The notes: a model not told the origin generated them from the sequence alone. Positions 30,101-38,861 are shown, counted from the first letter of the stretch. The stretch: DNA of 64,000 bases from Gammaproteobacteria bacterium (GCA_021773215.1 JAJFKM010000019.1:1-64000), one strand, 5' to 3'. Made by a program: numbers and translations.

Positions 30101-33100
30101 GCCACAGCAAAGCAGCGGCCTGTTACAGGCAACTCAAGAAAGTATACTTGCCTTGCAAAAAATGCAGGAACAGACAGCGCGTTTACATCAACAATATCTT
30201 GAAGGACAAGAGACAGCGCAAAAGTCGATTCAGTCATTATTGGAACAACAACAACGACTCATGTCGGGTCAGCCATTGGCGCCAGTAACACAGCAACCGT
30301 CACAACAACAAATCAAGTTGAACGTGCCTGTCCAAGAAAATACAGACGCACTTGAAAACGGAAACATCGCTACGCCTGTACCAGTTGAAAAACCAATCGT
30401 TAAAGAGATTGAAGAAACAAAGCAAGCTGTCGTGACAAATGAAGAACAACCCGATGTTGATATTAATAATCTATTGCTCAGCGTGGTTTCTGAAAAAACC
30501 GGTTATCCACTAGAGATGTTAAGTCTGGATATGAGTCTGGATACCGATCTGGGCATTGATTCAATAAAGCGTGTTGAAATTCTCTCAGCGCTGCAAGAAA
30601 AATTACCCTGGTCTGCTGCAGTTAATCCTGAAGAATTAGGTACCTTTCAATTCTTACAACATATCGTTGAATTTATCATCGCAGGCAGACCCGCTACTGC
30701 TCAAGCAGCAAGTACTCCAATAACAGCTGAAGCGGAATCCATTGCAATAGTCGATAATAATTTTGAGAAAATATTACTTGAGATTGTGTCAGAAAAAACC
30801 GGCTATCCAATTGAGATGTTAGATCTTGACATGAATCTGGATAGTGATTTGGGTATCGACTCAATCAAACGCGTTGAGATCCTATCTGCTTTGCAAGAAG
30901 CTATGCCAGAGCTTCCACTAGTCAGCCCTGATGAACTCGGACAACTTCAAACCCTACGCTCGATCACTGAATTATTTGCTGCAGAGCTGACAGGCTCAAG
31001 CCAAGCTGCTCCGCAGATAACTGAATCAGCACAAGCAAATGCAAATTCAAATGCAATCACGGGTTTTGCAGAAACATTATTAGAAGTTGTGGCGGATAAA
31101 ACAGGTTATCCAACTGACATGTTGAGTTTAGACATGAATCTGGATAGTGATCTGGGTATAGATTCAATCAAGCGAGTAGAAATACTGTCTGCTATTCAGG
31201 AACGAATTCCTGAATTGCCTTCGGTGAGTCCAGATGACATGGCTGCATTGCAGACACTGCAATCAATTGTTGATGTGTTTAATGTTGCTGAAGTTGTATC
31301 GACGAATGAACCGCAACAAACGGCTTCAGAACTATCAGAAATATTGCTTGAAGTTGTCGCAGATAAGACCGGTTATCCAACAGAAATGCTAAATCTGGAA
31401 ATGCATCTTGATAGTGATTTGGGTATTGATTCAATCAAGCGCGTCGAAATATTATCGGCACTGCAAGACAAAATGCCGCATCTTCCAGTGGTCGCTGCAG
31501 ATGATTTGGCCGCATTGCAAACCCTCCAACAAATCATTGAGTACATGAACGAGCAGATGGGGGAATCAATTTCTAAACGTGCGCCGGAAGCAAATATAGA
31601 AACTAAAGCGCTTGAAGTAGAAAAAGAATCCAGGCTTGTGCGTAGTGTCGTTCGTATTAATAGACTTGAAGAAGCAGGCCAGCGCAATGTTATTACTTTC
31701 AATAAAGATAAAGAAATCTGGATAACAAAAGAGGGTGGTCAATTAGCGGAACAATTGGCAGAAGAATTAAAAGCTAATGGTTATAAAGCTCGTATAGTCG
31801 CTAATAATAAAAAGCCAAATGACAATCTTGGTGGCTTGATCTTATGTGCCAACAGTAACCCAGATAAACAATGGTTATTGGATACCTTTAGCTTGATGCA
31901 AGCATGTAGTGCTTCACTTAAAAAATCGAAAGGGTTTCTGGCAGCAGTGACTACTCTGGGCGGCAGTTTTGGTTTTGATGGGGATATAAAAGGTGAGCCA
32001 ATACAGGCCGGTCTATATGGACTCATTAAAACAGCAGATAAGGAATGGTCTGAAGTTTCAGTTAAATCAATTGATGTCGATCTTGATTCAGTATCAGTAG
32101 TCTCCCTTCAAGAAGAACTCTTTTATGAAGGACCATTAGAGGTGGGGTTACTTGATGGCCAAGTCATGTCGGTGTCATTAGAAGATGTAGCATTAGAATC
32201 AGAAAAAACTAAACACACACTACTGAATCAAGAAGATCTAATGGTTGTTTCTGGTGGTGCGCGTGGAGTGACCGCTGAGGTTGCTCTTAAGATAGCGGAC
32301 ACTTATAAATGTAACCTGTTGTTGCTTGGACGCAGTCCAGAGCCAGAATCAGAACCTGAGTGGTTATCTGCACTAACAGATGCAGCAAGCATTAAAAGAG
32401 CAATACTTGATAAGTCAAAAGAAAAACTGAAACCTGCTGACTTGGAGAAACGATATCAATCAGTAGAGGCTAATCGTGAGATAAGCAATTCATTGCAACG
32501 AATTGAACAAGTCGGTGCAAAGGCCCAATACGCATCGGTCGATGTTAACAATGCTGATGCCGTTGCCAATGTGATCGATATGGCACGGATAGAGTTAGGC
32601 AATGTGACGGGTATAATTCACGCCGCAGGTGTTCTTGCAGATCGCTTAATCGAAGACAAGACAGTTGAGCAGTTCGGCGCTGTTTACTCTACCAAAGTAG
32701 ATGGATTAAAGAACTTACTCTCGGCTACTCGAGATGACGAATTGAAACTAATGGTATTATTTTCATCGACAACAGCACGTTTAGGACGAAAAGGACAAGT
32801 GGACTATGCGGCTGCCAATGAAATATTAAATAAAATCGCACAGTCTGAAAACCAAAGAAGGAAAGGCTGCAAGGTCTTGTCGGTCAATTGGGGTCCTTGG
32901 GATGGTGGCATGGTCACACCCGCATTAAAGAAACTATTTGCAGAAGAAGGTGTTGGTGTAATTGGCTTAAACGCTGGTGCAGATTATCTCATTCAAGAAA
33001 TAGAATCAGCAGGGCCCGTCGAAACGGTTATCCTGGGAAATGTCTTGGGTGAAACAGACGATATACTAACGGCTATACCGTTAAATAAGTCATTGCCTTT

Positions 33101-33962
33101 AACAGAGCGTGGCGACTTAGCAATCGCATTCGAACGTGATCTTTCTGTTAGCTCGAATGACTTCCTCAATTCGCATGTCATGAACGGACAAGCAGTATTA
33201 CCTGTGGCCGTGATCATCGAATGGTTTGCACATGGCGCATTGCATTTGAATCCCGGCATGCAGTTTCAAGGCTTTGATGATTTCCGCGTATTAAAAGGGA
33301 TAACATTAAAGGCAAATGAAAATATACATTTAAGAATCCTAGCTGGCGCAATGATCCAGCAAGGCAATCTGTCGCTTGTGCCCGTTGAGTTACGTTCGGA
33401 TGAAATATTACACGCCAGTGCCGTAATGGTATTGGTTGATGACTATGATAAAAATGTGCTACCTAAACTGAAAGCCGTTAAGGGTTCATACCAATATCAA
33501 CAAGGTGAATACTATCAAAACGGACAGTTGTTTCATGGCCAACATTTGCATGGCATAAGAGAAGTAACACACTGCAGTGATAAAGGTATTGTTGCCAATG
33601 TAAATTCAGCGCCACCACCGACGGCTTGGATGAAGCAACCGATACGTTCAAGCTGGTTGACCGATCCTCTTGTACTGGACTCTGCATTTCAGATGATGAT
33701 CTTATGGAGTTTCGAACAACAGGGGATTGGTTCACTACCAACGGCAATAGCGCATTATCGTCAATATAGTCGTAGCTATCCAAAAGACGGTGCCAAGGTG
33801 ATCGCAGATGTTATCGAGCAGACTGATCACCGTGCTAATGCATCTATAGAGTTTATAGATAATAAAGGACAATTAATCGCAGTAATGGAAGGCTATGAAT
33901 GTGTACGCGATAGCTCATTACAAATAGCATTCAAGGAAAATGCGCTGGATCACGAAGTATAA
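27150..33962 (+). CDS. PfaA-like multidomain lipid/polyketide synthase (KS-AT-ACPx4-KR-DH)
   Basis: A 2270-residue iterative synthase. Domains in order: ketosynthase with active-site DAACASS near residue 216 and HGTGT near 352; acyltransferase with FPGQGSQ near 580 and GHSYGE near 681; a coiled, Gln-rich linker (about 965-1090); four tandem acyl carrier domains each with LGIDSIKR (near 1133, 1233, 1334, 1423); ketoreductase (SGGARGVT near 1698, then LFSSTTARLG); and a C-terminal dehydratase with HVMNGQAVLP near 2007 and DSAFQ near 2174. This is the PfaA/HglE-like plan of secondary lipid synthases. pfaB, pfaC and the phosphopantetheinyl transferase are not nearby, so the product is unknown. 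Confidence 0.9.
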   Translation: MSKNEDKNRMKPLAIVGIGCLFPKANNAEEYWANIREGVDAITDIPETHWKPSDYFDEDKSAADMTYGKRGGFINAMDFNPLLYGMSPNNIEATDTTQLLGMMVARQALLDAGYSTGKDAGDGKEFDRDRTSVILGITGTLELVIPLGARLGHPIWRKALADAGVDPETTEDVVQRIADGYVPWQENSFPGLLGNVAAGRIANRFDLGGTNCVVDAACASSLSAVHLAALELSAGRVDMAITGGMDTFNDIFMYMCFSKTPALSPTGNSRPFAKEGDGTILGEGLGAVILKRLEDAERDGDKVYAVLKGMGSSSDGKGNAIYAPSAEGQTKALWNAYREADVTPRSIELVEAHGTGTSVGDAVEAKALSGVYSQDNEDETWCAVGSVKSMIGHTKAAAGVAGLIKTAMALKYKVLPPSIKVDEPLEIINPGTAPIYLNSVKRPWLKTQATPRRAALSAFGFGGSNFHCVLEEAEETKTEIEWDGQVLIIALSANSKAELINQLPDATVLASLEQLRFFAYDSCQSFKIDAEHRLTIVLDKANTDLEKLIEDVKQQLNDSSESAWQKPNGVIYSSGKEENKIAFVFPGQGSQYVGMCRDLACQFPQFSTALEEANQTFIEATGKQSLADVLYPIPVFSKADEKEQENTLRQTQNAQPAIGAVSVGVLNVLNHFSVEPTAAIGHSYGELTALSAAGVYSTNTLHRVSRIRGELMAAGEGDRGSMLAVVASYEQVEALLKEHNIELIIANHNSPSQVVLSGATDQVERFAKIAQEGKTRTEKIRAIKLPVAAAFHSPFVADAAKPFGEALAPFEFSENKYQVLSNTTTEAYPTEADAAKKLLANQLASPVRFVEQIEKLYVEGYNTFVEVGPGKTLTGLVGAILADKEFTAIAIDASVGKKQGQYDLAMVLASLATKGINVDLTKWDARCSELERPATDAKPAMTVSISGANVMLPREPRAPSNPKKNIIKMTTEEKQTPQASIAQSPQQSSGLLQATQESILALQKMQEQTARLHQQYLEGQETAQKSIQSLLEQQQRLMSGQPLAPVTQQPSQQQIKLNVPVQENTDALENGNIATPVPVEKPIVKEIEETKQAVVTNEEQPDVDINNLLLSVVSEKTGYPLEMLSLDMSLDTDLGIDSIKRVEILSALQEKLPWSAAVNPEELGTFQFLQHIVEFIIAGRPATAQAASTPITAEAESIAIVDNNFEKILLEIVSEKTGYPIEMLDLDMNLDSDLGIDSIKRVEILSALQEAMPELPLVSPDELGQLQTLRSITELFAAELTGSSQAAPQITESAQANANSNAITGFAETLLEVVADKTGYPTDMLSLDMNLDSDLGIDSIKRVEILSAIQERIPELPSVSPDDMAALQTLQSIVDVFNVAEVVSTNEPQQTASELSEILLEVVADKTGYPTEMLNLEMHLDSDLGIDSIKRVEILSALQDKMPHLPVVAADDLAALQTLQQIIEYMNEQMGESISKRAPEANIETKALEVEKESRLVRSVVRINRLEEAGQRNVITFNKDKEIWITKEGGQLAEQLAEELKANGYKARIVANNKKPNDNLGGLILCANSNPDKQWLLDTFSLMQACSASLKKSKGFLAAVTTLGGSFGFDGDIKGEPIQAGLYGLIKTADKEWSEVSVKSIDVDLDSVSVVSLQEELFYEGPLEVGLLDGQVMSVSLEDVALESEKTKHTLLNQEDLMVVSGGARGVTAEVALKIADTYKCNLLLLGRSPEPESEPEWLSALTDAASIKRAILDKSKEKLKPADLEKRYQSVEANREISNSLQRIEQVGAKAQYASVDVNNADAVANVIDMARIELGNVTGIIHAAGVLADRLIEDKTVEQFGAVYSTKVDGLKNLLSATRDDELKLMVLFSSTTARLGRKGQVDYAAANEILNKIAQSENQRRKGCKVLSVNWGPWDGGMVTPALKKLFAEEGVGVIGLNAGADYLIQEIESAGPVETVILGNVLGETDDILTAIPLNKSLPLTERGDLAIAFERDLSVSSNDFLNSHVMNGQAVLPVAVIIEWFAHGALHLNPGMQFQGFDDFRVLKGITLKANENIHLRILAGAMIQQGNLSLVPVELRSDEILHASAVMVLVDDYDKNVLPKLKAVKGSYQYQQGEYYQNGQLFHGQHLHGIREVTHCSDKGIVANVNSAPPPTAWMKQPIRSSWLTDPLVLDSAFQMMILWSFEQQGIGSLPTAIAHYRQYSRSYPKDGAKVIADVIEQTDHRANASIEFIDNKGQLIAVMEGYECVRDSSLQIAFKENALDHEV

Positions 33963-33970
33963 GATGTAAT

Positions 33971-34139
33971 TTCCGCACGCCTACAAGGACGATGTGCACG
34001 GACCTCGGTACCCCCTTGAGGGGTGTGCACAAGTGTGCCCGTAGGAAATACTCATGGGGTGCGCATTGGCATGGAGTCAAAGAGCGACCGTAGGTGTTAG
34101 AACTGCGCTTGGAGCAAGCAGTCGAGCTATTGCCGGAAA
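33971..34139. repeat. Modular repeat element E1 downstream of the synthase gene
   Basis: Begins ACGCCTACAAGGACGATG and ends GAGCTATTGCC, bracketed by short complementary arms TTTCCG and CGGAAA. Most of it is shared with the element inside galE near 40.53 kb. Its right part matches the reverse complement of the element at 56.48-56.62 kb. It also carries a small palindrome (CCTCGGTACCCCCTTGAGG) that the galE copy lacks. Confidence 0.8.
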
Positions 34140-34176
34140 GTCTTACACCATCCCACACTTGATTACATACAGTTAC

Positions 34177-34206
34177 TTGACGAATGTACTCCATAAGAAG
34201 TACGAT
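34177..34206 (+). promoter_or_regulatory. Predicted promoter/operator of the RelB-type antitoxin
   Basis: A -35-like TTGACG (34177-34182) and a -10-like TACGAT (34201-34206) with 18-base spacing enclose the inverted repeat GTACT...AGTAC (34186-34203). This fits the autoregulated promoter of a toxin-antitoxin pair. Confidence 0.5.
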
Positions 34207-34241
34207 GTTTGTGCAATAAAATATCAATGTGGAGCACCATC

Positions 34242-34502
34242 ATGAGTACGAAAGGGGATCGAATACAAGCCCGAATTGAACCAGAACTAAAGCGATCAGC
34301 AGAGGCTATTTTCGACAAGATTGGTATCAGTTCTGGTGAGGCTATTAGAATGTTTTACAGTCAGGTAAAACTCAGAGGAGGCATTCCATTTGATGTTCGT
34401 ATACCCAATACGCATACCACCAAGGCAATGGATGAATTAAACGCGGGTAAAGGTGAACGTTTCAATTCTACTGATGAATTGTTTGAGAATTGGGAAGAAT
34501 GA
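34242..34502 (+). CDS. RelB/DinJ family antitoxin
   Basis: An 86-residue protein starting MSTKGDRIQARIEPELKRSAE, the ribbon-helix-helix pattern of RelB/DinJ antitoxins, with GISSGEAIRMFYSQV in the helix region. The C-terminal acidic tail should bind the toxin. I chose the ATG at 34242 over an upstream in-frame start. The stop overlaps the start of a broken YafQ-like toxin gene. Confidence 0.82.
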   Translation: MSTKGDRIQARIEPELKRSAEAIFDKIGISSGEAIRMFYSQVKLRGGIPFDVRIPNTHTTKAMDELNAGKGERFNSTDELFENWEE

Positions 34503-34769
34503 GCCTGAAGATAACCCAATCAACTCGTTTTAAACGTGATATTAAAAAGATGAAAAAACAGGGAAGGCCAATAACAGAGCTAAAAAACTTGTTGCAATGC
34601 TGACTAAAAAGAAACCGTTACCTGAAAATATAAAGACCATAGCCTTAGTGGAGACTACTCTAATTACAGAGAATGTCATATTCGACCTGACTGGTTATTA
34701 GTTTATAAACTTACAGTTGATGAACTACAGCTTGCTCGTACAGGAAGCCATTCGGAACTATTTAGATAA
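34499..34769 (+). pseudogene. Decayed YafQ-like mRNA interferase toxin
   Basis: Begins MSLKITQSTRFKRDIKKMKKQG, then hits a stop after about 34 codons. The rest of a YafQ/RelE-type toxin is legible in shifted frames, including CHIRPDWLLVYKL and the end LARTGSHSELF. At least one frameshift separates the parts, so the toxin is inactive while its antitoxin remains intact. Confidence 0.8.
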
Positions 34770-34806
34770 ACTCCAGGAACGGAGGACGACTATATGGATA
34801 GATATA

Positions 34807-35085
34807 GTGTCAGATGGCGCATTAATTCGAAATATTATTTTGCCTGAAACCAGTCTTACGATTAGTGAACTAGCAAAACGCTGTGGTGTTGCCAGGAATA
34901 CGATGTCGAAAGTAATTAATGAACGTGGTGATGTGACTGAAGATCTTGCGATTCGATTAAGTCGCGTTTTGGGTAGTAGCCCACGATTCTGGATAAGAAT
35001 GCAAACAAATTTAAATCTTTGGCAATTAGAGCAGGAAAATAAGCGCATTTATCAAAAAATGGAGCGCGTTTCTACACATCATTAA
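34807..35085 (+). CDS. HigA-like helix-turn-helix antitoxin, probably N-terminally truncated
   Basis: The frame carries an XRE/HigA helix-turn-helix (LTISELAKRCGVARNTMSKVINERGDVTEDLAIRLSRVLG). The usual HigA start (HPGEIL) is replaced by VSDGALIRNIIL. Upstream, the same frame runs into the decayed yafQ sequence, so there is no good ATG; the GTG at 34807 is a guess. It may be a remnant joined to the yafQ tail. No HigB toxin is adjacent. Confidence 0.5.
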   Translation: MSDGALIRNIILPETSLTISELAKRCGVARNTMSKVINERGDVTEDLAIRLSRVLGSSPRFWIRMQTNLNLWQLEQENKRIYQKMERVSTHH

Positions 35086-35316
35086 ATGAACTGGCCTTGG
35101 GTAATGATTAATTCGTAGATGAAATTAAAACACTTTAAGGACAAAGGATAAGGAAAGCCAAGCCAAGCCAATCTGGAACATTCAAAGCAAAGTCTAATCT
35201 GCCCTTACTGGTAGCTTTTTTGTCTATTATAAATAGTTAGTAGTACAAAAATCACTCAATGTGGTTTTATCTGATAAAATACAAACCTTAACCAGACTAT
35301 TGAAACCTCAATTGAT

Positions 35317-36378
35317 ATGACGAAACGCGCACTTATCACCGGGATAACCGGACAAGACGGATCTTACCTTGCAGAATTTCTATTGAATAAAGGCTATATC
35401 GTACATGGTATTAAAAGGCGTAGTTCCTTAATCAATACCGATCGTATTGATCACTTATATCAAGACCCCCATGTATCAGATAGAAACTTCATCTTGCATT
35501 ATGGCGATATGACAGATTCCAGTAGTTTGACGCGCATCATTCAGGAATCACAAGCAGATGAGATATACAATCTGGCCGCACAAAGTCATGTGGCAGTTTC
35601 ATTCGAGGAACCGGAATATACCGCTAATTCAGATGCCTTAGGCCCTTTAAGAATACTTGAGGCGATAAGAATATTAAAATTAGAAAAGAAAACCCGTTTT
35701 TATCAAGCATCTACATCTGAACTCTATGGTCTCGTACAGGAAGTCCCGCAGAAAGAGACCACACCTTTTTATCCGCGATCACCCTACGGTGTAGCAAAAC
35801 TCTATGCTTACTGGATCACAGTTAACTACCGTGAAGCTTATGGACTCTATGCCTGCAATGGTATTTTGTTTAATCATGAATCACCTGTCCGTGGCGAAAC
35901 CTTCGTCACACGAAAGATCACCATTGCACTAAGCCGTATAAAAAAGGGCATGCAGGATAAGTTGTATATCGGTAACCTCGATGCGAAACGCGATTGGGGT
36001 CATGCGAGAGATTATGTAGAGATCCAATGGCTGATGTTGCAACAAGAGGAACCTGAAGATTACGTTGTTGCAACCGGTGTGCAATACACCGTAAGAGAGT
36101 TTATAGAGTTTGCGGCAAAGGCTATTGATATTAAAATAACATGGGAAGGCCAGGGTGTTGATGAAAAAGGCTACGATGAGAATGGCGACTGTATTGTCGA
36201 AGTTGATCCGAATTATTTCAGACCGACTGAAGTAGAAAGTCTACTAGGTGATCCGACCAAGGCAAAAGAAAAACTAGGATGGGCACCAAAGACAAGTTTA
36301 GATGAAATGATCACCGAGATGATGCAGGCTGATATGAAAGCCGCTGAAAATGAACTGCTCTTAAAAAATAATAAATGA
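35317..36378 (+). CDS. gmd: GDP-mannose 4,6-dehydratase
   Basis: A 353-residue extended SDR enzyme that converts GDP-mannose to GDP-4-keto-6-deoxymannose. The NADP-binding [16 protein letters not shown] is at the N-terminus. The catalytic region STSELYG (about residue 131) is followed by SPYGVAK (YxxxK, about residue 154), and the Gmd-specific [15 protein letters not shown] is present. It pairs with fcl downstream to give GDP-L-fucose. The two genes are separated by a repeat cluster, which is unusual for this pair. Confidence 0.97.
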   Translation: MTKRALITGITGQDGSYLAEFLLNKGYIVHGIKRRSSLINTDRIDHLYQDPHVSDRNFILHYGDMTDSSSLTRIIQESQADEIYNLAAQSHVAVSFEEPEYTANSDALGPLRILEAIRILKLEKKTRFYQASTSELYGLVQEVPQKETTPFYPRSPYGVAKLYAYWITVNYREAYGLYACNGILFNHESPVRGETFVTRKITIALSRIKKGMQDKLYIGNLDAKRDWGHARDYVEIQWLMLQQEEPEDYVVATGVQYTVREFIEFAAKAIDIKITWEGQGVDEKGYDENGDCIVEVDPNYFRPTEVESLLGDPTKAKEKLGWAPKTSLDEMITEMMQADMKAAENELLLKNNK

Positions 36379-36396
36379 GTCTAGAATTATATCGTC

Positions 36397-36606
36397 ATTC
36401 CCGCGTACGCGGGAATCTAGAAATAAAACTGGATACCGGGTCGTAGCCCAGTATGACGACGAATTGTCATTCCCGCGCACGCCTACATGGACGTACGACT
36501 GCATGGATGCAGGACGACTACACGGATGTAAGAGGTAGAGTCGTGTCAGGAACAACGACCGAGATAGACGACGCAGACTGTCATTCCCGCGAAGGCGGGA
36601 ATCCAG
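36397..36606. repeat. Cluster of REP-like ATTCCCGC palindromes with nested element E3
   Basis: The first palindrome is ATTCCCGCGTACGCGGGAAT (36397-36416). A degenerate copy lies at about 36429-36459. A third begins at about 36469 (CATTCCCGCGC) and is interrupted by an 85-base element, ACGCCTACATGG...GACCGAG (about 36479-36563). A fourth copy lies at 36581-36606. The inserted element belongs to the modular family found also at 34.0, 40.5, 56.5, 58.4 and 62.4 kb. Confidence 0.85.
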
Positions 36607-36674
36607 TAATAAACAAGACCACGGACTTAAGTTCGATATGATTGTCTCAACTTACTAATAATCGAATACAAACT

Positions 36675-37601
36675 ATGGAACGTAATTCAAAAATATATGT
36701 GGCAGGCCATAATGGCCTAGTTGGCAGTGCTATTTGCAGACGCTTAAAGTCAGATGGTTATGGAAATCTCATTACTCGTGCTCATAGCCAACTCGATTTA
36801 TGTAATGAAAAAGACGTTAATGACTTCTTTGCAGAGACAAAACCCGAGTATGTGTTTCTTGCAGCTGCCGTCGTTGGCGGAATCCATGCGAATGATACTC
36901 GCCCAGTCGATTTCTTAAGAGACAATCTATTAATCCAAACTAACATCATCGAAGCAGCCTATCGTAATGGCGTAAAGAAATTAGCCTTCTTAGGTTCGAC
37001 CTGTATCTACCCGCGTGATTGCCCACAACCCATTAAAGAAGAATATCTATTAACAGGTTCATTAGAAGAAACAAATCAATGGTATGCCATTGCCAAGATC
37101 GCGGGGATTAAGCTATGTCAGGCGTATCGTAAACAATACGGATTCAATGCAATCTCCTTGATGCCTACTAATCTTTATGGTCCTGGTGATAACTTTGATT
37201 TATTAAGTTCGCATGTATTACCAGCACTTATTAGAAAATTTCATGAAGGAAAAATAAATAATACCAAGGAAGTTGTTGTATGGGGGTCAGGCAAACCCTT
37301 TAGAGAATTTCTATATATAGATGATATGGCTGAAGCCTGTTGTTTCTTAATGCAACACTATAATGATGAATCGATTGTTAATATTGGTACGGGTAAAGAT
37401 GTCAGTATTAGGGAATTAGCAGATTTGATAAAAGAGATTGTTGGTTTTCAAGGCAATATAGTCTTTGATTCATCGAAGCCCGATGGGACAACCAAGAAAG
37501 TGATTGATGTAACGAAACTAAACAGTCTTGGTTGGCAGAGCAAAACTTCTTTATCAGCCGGGATAGGCACAACCTACGATTGGTATCTTAGGAATCAATG
37601 A
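36675..37601 (+). CDS. fcl: GDP-L-fucose synthase
   Basis: A 308-residue epimerase/reductase completing GDP-L-fucose synthesis from the Gmd product. The N-terminal KIYVAGHNGLVGSAICRRL is the family's Rossmann motif. The catalytic residues are in GSTCIYPRDCPQPI near residue 107 and WYAIAKIAG (YxxxK) near residue 136. I chose the ATG at 36675 because it gives the canonical N-terminus; a TTG at 36642 would extend it by 11 residues. GDP-fucose probably feeds the polysaccharide locus downstream. Confidence 0.96.
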   Translation: MERNSKIYVAGHNGLVGSAICRRLKSDGYGNLITRAHSQLDLCNEKDVNDFFAETKPEYVFLAAAVVGGIHANDTRPVDFLRDNLLIQTNIIEAAYRNGVKKLAFLGSTCIYPRDCPQPIKEEYLLTGSLEETNQWYAIAKIAGIKLCQAYRKQYGFNAISLMPTNLYGPGDNFDLLSSHVLPALIRKFHEGKINNTKEVVVWGSGKPFREFLYIDDMAEACCFLMQHYNDESIVNIGTGKDVSIRELADLIKEIVGFQGNIVFDSSKPDGTTKKVIDVTKLNSLGWQSKTSLSAGIGTTYDWYLRNQ

Positions 37602-37673
37602 AAATGTCAAAGCGACAAGCTGTGGCGGTTGGTGAGGTGTTGACAGGATAAAAGTAGATCTATTCGGCCTATC

Positions 37674-37720
37674 TTGCAAAAACAACTATACACACTATAA
37701 TACACAGAAGAGGTGTATAG
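37674..37720 (+). promoter_or_regulatory. vapBC promoter and operator
   Basis: A -35-like TTGCAA (37674-37679) and a perfect -10 TATAAT (37696-37701) with 16-base spacing lie within the inverted repeat CTATACAC (37686-37693) / GTGTATAG (37713-37720). The repeat flanks the -10 box and is the likely VapBC autoregulatory site. Confidence 0.7.
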
Positions 37721-37721
37721 A

Positions 37722-37937
37722 ATGCGTACAAATATTGTGCTTGATGACAAACTGGTTAGTGAAGCTTTCAAACATGCGAAAGTAAAGACCAAAAAAGATT
37801 TGGTGCATATTGCTTTACAGGAATTCGTAGAAAACCATCGCCGTAAGAATATGCTTGATCTAATCGGCAAGGTAGAACTCGACCCGGATTATGATCATAA
37901 AAAACTCAGGGAGAGGGTCAGGGATGTATCTGGTTGA
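37722..37937 (+). CDS. VapB-type antitoxin
   Basis: A 71-residue antitoxin beginning MRTNIVLDDKLVSEAFKHAKVKTKKDLVHIAL, the VapB/AHH-type ribbon-helix-helix pattern. A good ribosome-binding site (AGAGGTG) precedes the ATG at 37722. The gene overlaps vapC by 14 bases. Confidence 0.87.
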   Translation: MRTNIVLDDKLVSEAFKHAKVKTKKDLVHIALQEFVENHRRKNMLDLIGKVELDPDYDHKKLRERVRDVSG

Positions 37938-38349
37938 TACTTCAGTCTGGATAAATTTATATCGGGGGATACAGACGCAGGCAACGCAAAATCTCTCGAC
38001 GCTGCTTAAAGCTGAAAGACCCTACTCAGTAGCAGGTATTATTATTCAAGAGGTATTGCAAGGAGCAAAGACGGAACAGGATTACCTTGCTTTAAAGAGT
38101 CATATTTCAACTCAAAAGATATGCCAACCCGCCCACCCCTTTGAAACATATGCAGAAGCGGCACAAATTTACTACAAGTGTCGACGCAAAGGCATCACCA
38201 TTCGTTCGACTATCGATTGTTTAATTGCTCAACTTGCCATAGAAAATGAAATTATCTTACTGCACGATGACCATGACTTCATAGAGATCGCCAAGGTTGA
38301 GCAGAAACTTGTATTGTTTGATGCAGAATTCACACAGAAGAATTCCTGA
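37924..38349 (+). CDS. VapC-type PIN-domain ribonuclease toxin
   Basis: A 141-residue PIN-domain protein. Acidic active-site residues are visible in YLVDTSVWI (residue 4), the glutamate in IIQEVLQGA near residue 44, and later STIDCLIA near residue 97 and LLHDDHDF near residue 115. VapC toxins cleave RNA and are neutralised by VapB. The ATG at 37924 is chosen because the upstream in-frame codons lie inside vapB. Confidence 0.87.
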   Translation: MYLVDTSVWINLYRGIQTQATQNLSTLLKAERPYSVAGIIIQEVLQGAKTEQDYLALKSHISTQKICQPAHPFETYAEAAQIYYKCRRKGITIRSTIDCLIAQLAIENEIILLHDDHDFIEIAKVEQKLVLFDAEFTQKNS

Positions 38350-38570
38350 GCAACTAATGAATCAACATAAATGAATAACAATTCTCGTCACAAAAAATAA
38401 AAAGGGTAGCGTCCCCTTTCCCCTCCCTTTTCCGCTCTAGGGAGTGACGATACAAAGATATCTTGCAGCTTGCTACGGGGAAATTCAATGTAAAGGATGA
38501 ACAAAATCATCGTTTTAATATAATATGTTCTGACTTACGAACCAGGATTTCTTTTTAAGGAAAATTCGTT
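38350..38570. other. Spacer with inverted copy of the GGGGACGCTACCC motif
   Basis: The gap between vapBC and mntA-hepT contains AAAGGGTAGCGTCCCCTTT (38400-38418), the reverse complement of the motif that punctuates the toxin-antitoxin array at 55.8-60.6 kb. The remaining bases show a plausible ribosome-binding site (AAGGA) before mntA and no gene. Confidence 0.6.
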
Positions 38571-38861
38571 ATGAATCGACAACAAGCAATAAGCACATTG
38601 ACAAGGGTTAAACCCGAATTAGTTAAACGCTTTGGGGTAACGCGCTTGGCTTTATTTGGCTCCACGGTTCGTGATGAGGCCAGAGTTGATAGCGATATTG
38701 ATATCGTTGTCTCTTTTAATGGCGCTGCGACATCAAAAAAGTATTTTGGCGTACAATTTTATCTGGAAGATGAATTGGGACTACCTGTTGATCTGGTTAC
38801 TGAAAAAGCGATGAGAAAAGAGTTACGGCCCTTCATAGAACGCGAAGCAATAAATGTCTGA
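38571..38861 (+). CDS. mntA: MntA-type nucleotidyltransferase antitoxin
   Basis: A 96-residue minimal nucleotidyltransferase. The signature GSTVRDEARVDSDIDIVVSF near residue 30 holds the GS...DxD catalytic core. In MntA-HepT systems this protein modifies and inactivates the HEPN RNase. It overlaps the following HEPN gene by 8 bases, the standard arrangement. Confidence 0.85.
   Translation: MNRQQAISTLTRVKPELVKRFGVTRLALFGSTVRDEARVDSDIDIVVSFNGAATSKKYFGVQFYLEDELGLPVDLVTEKAMRKELRPFIEREAINV

Noticed and set aside
30450-31560. Long tandem DNA repeat
   Set aside because: It is the four homologous acyl carrier domains of the synthase gene, expected for this family.
33931-34227. 98-codon minus-strand frame after the synthase gene
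   Set aside because: It covers repeat element E1 and has no domain; similar frames arise from other copies of the element.
36361-36641. Small open frames in the repeat cluster between gmd and fcl
   Set aside because: They arise from REP-like palindromes and the nested modular element on both strands.
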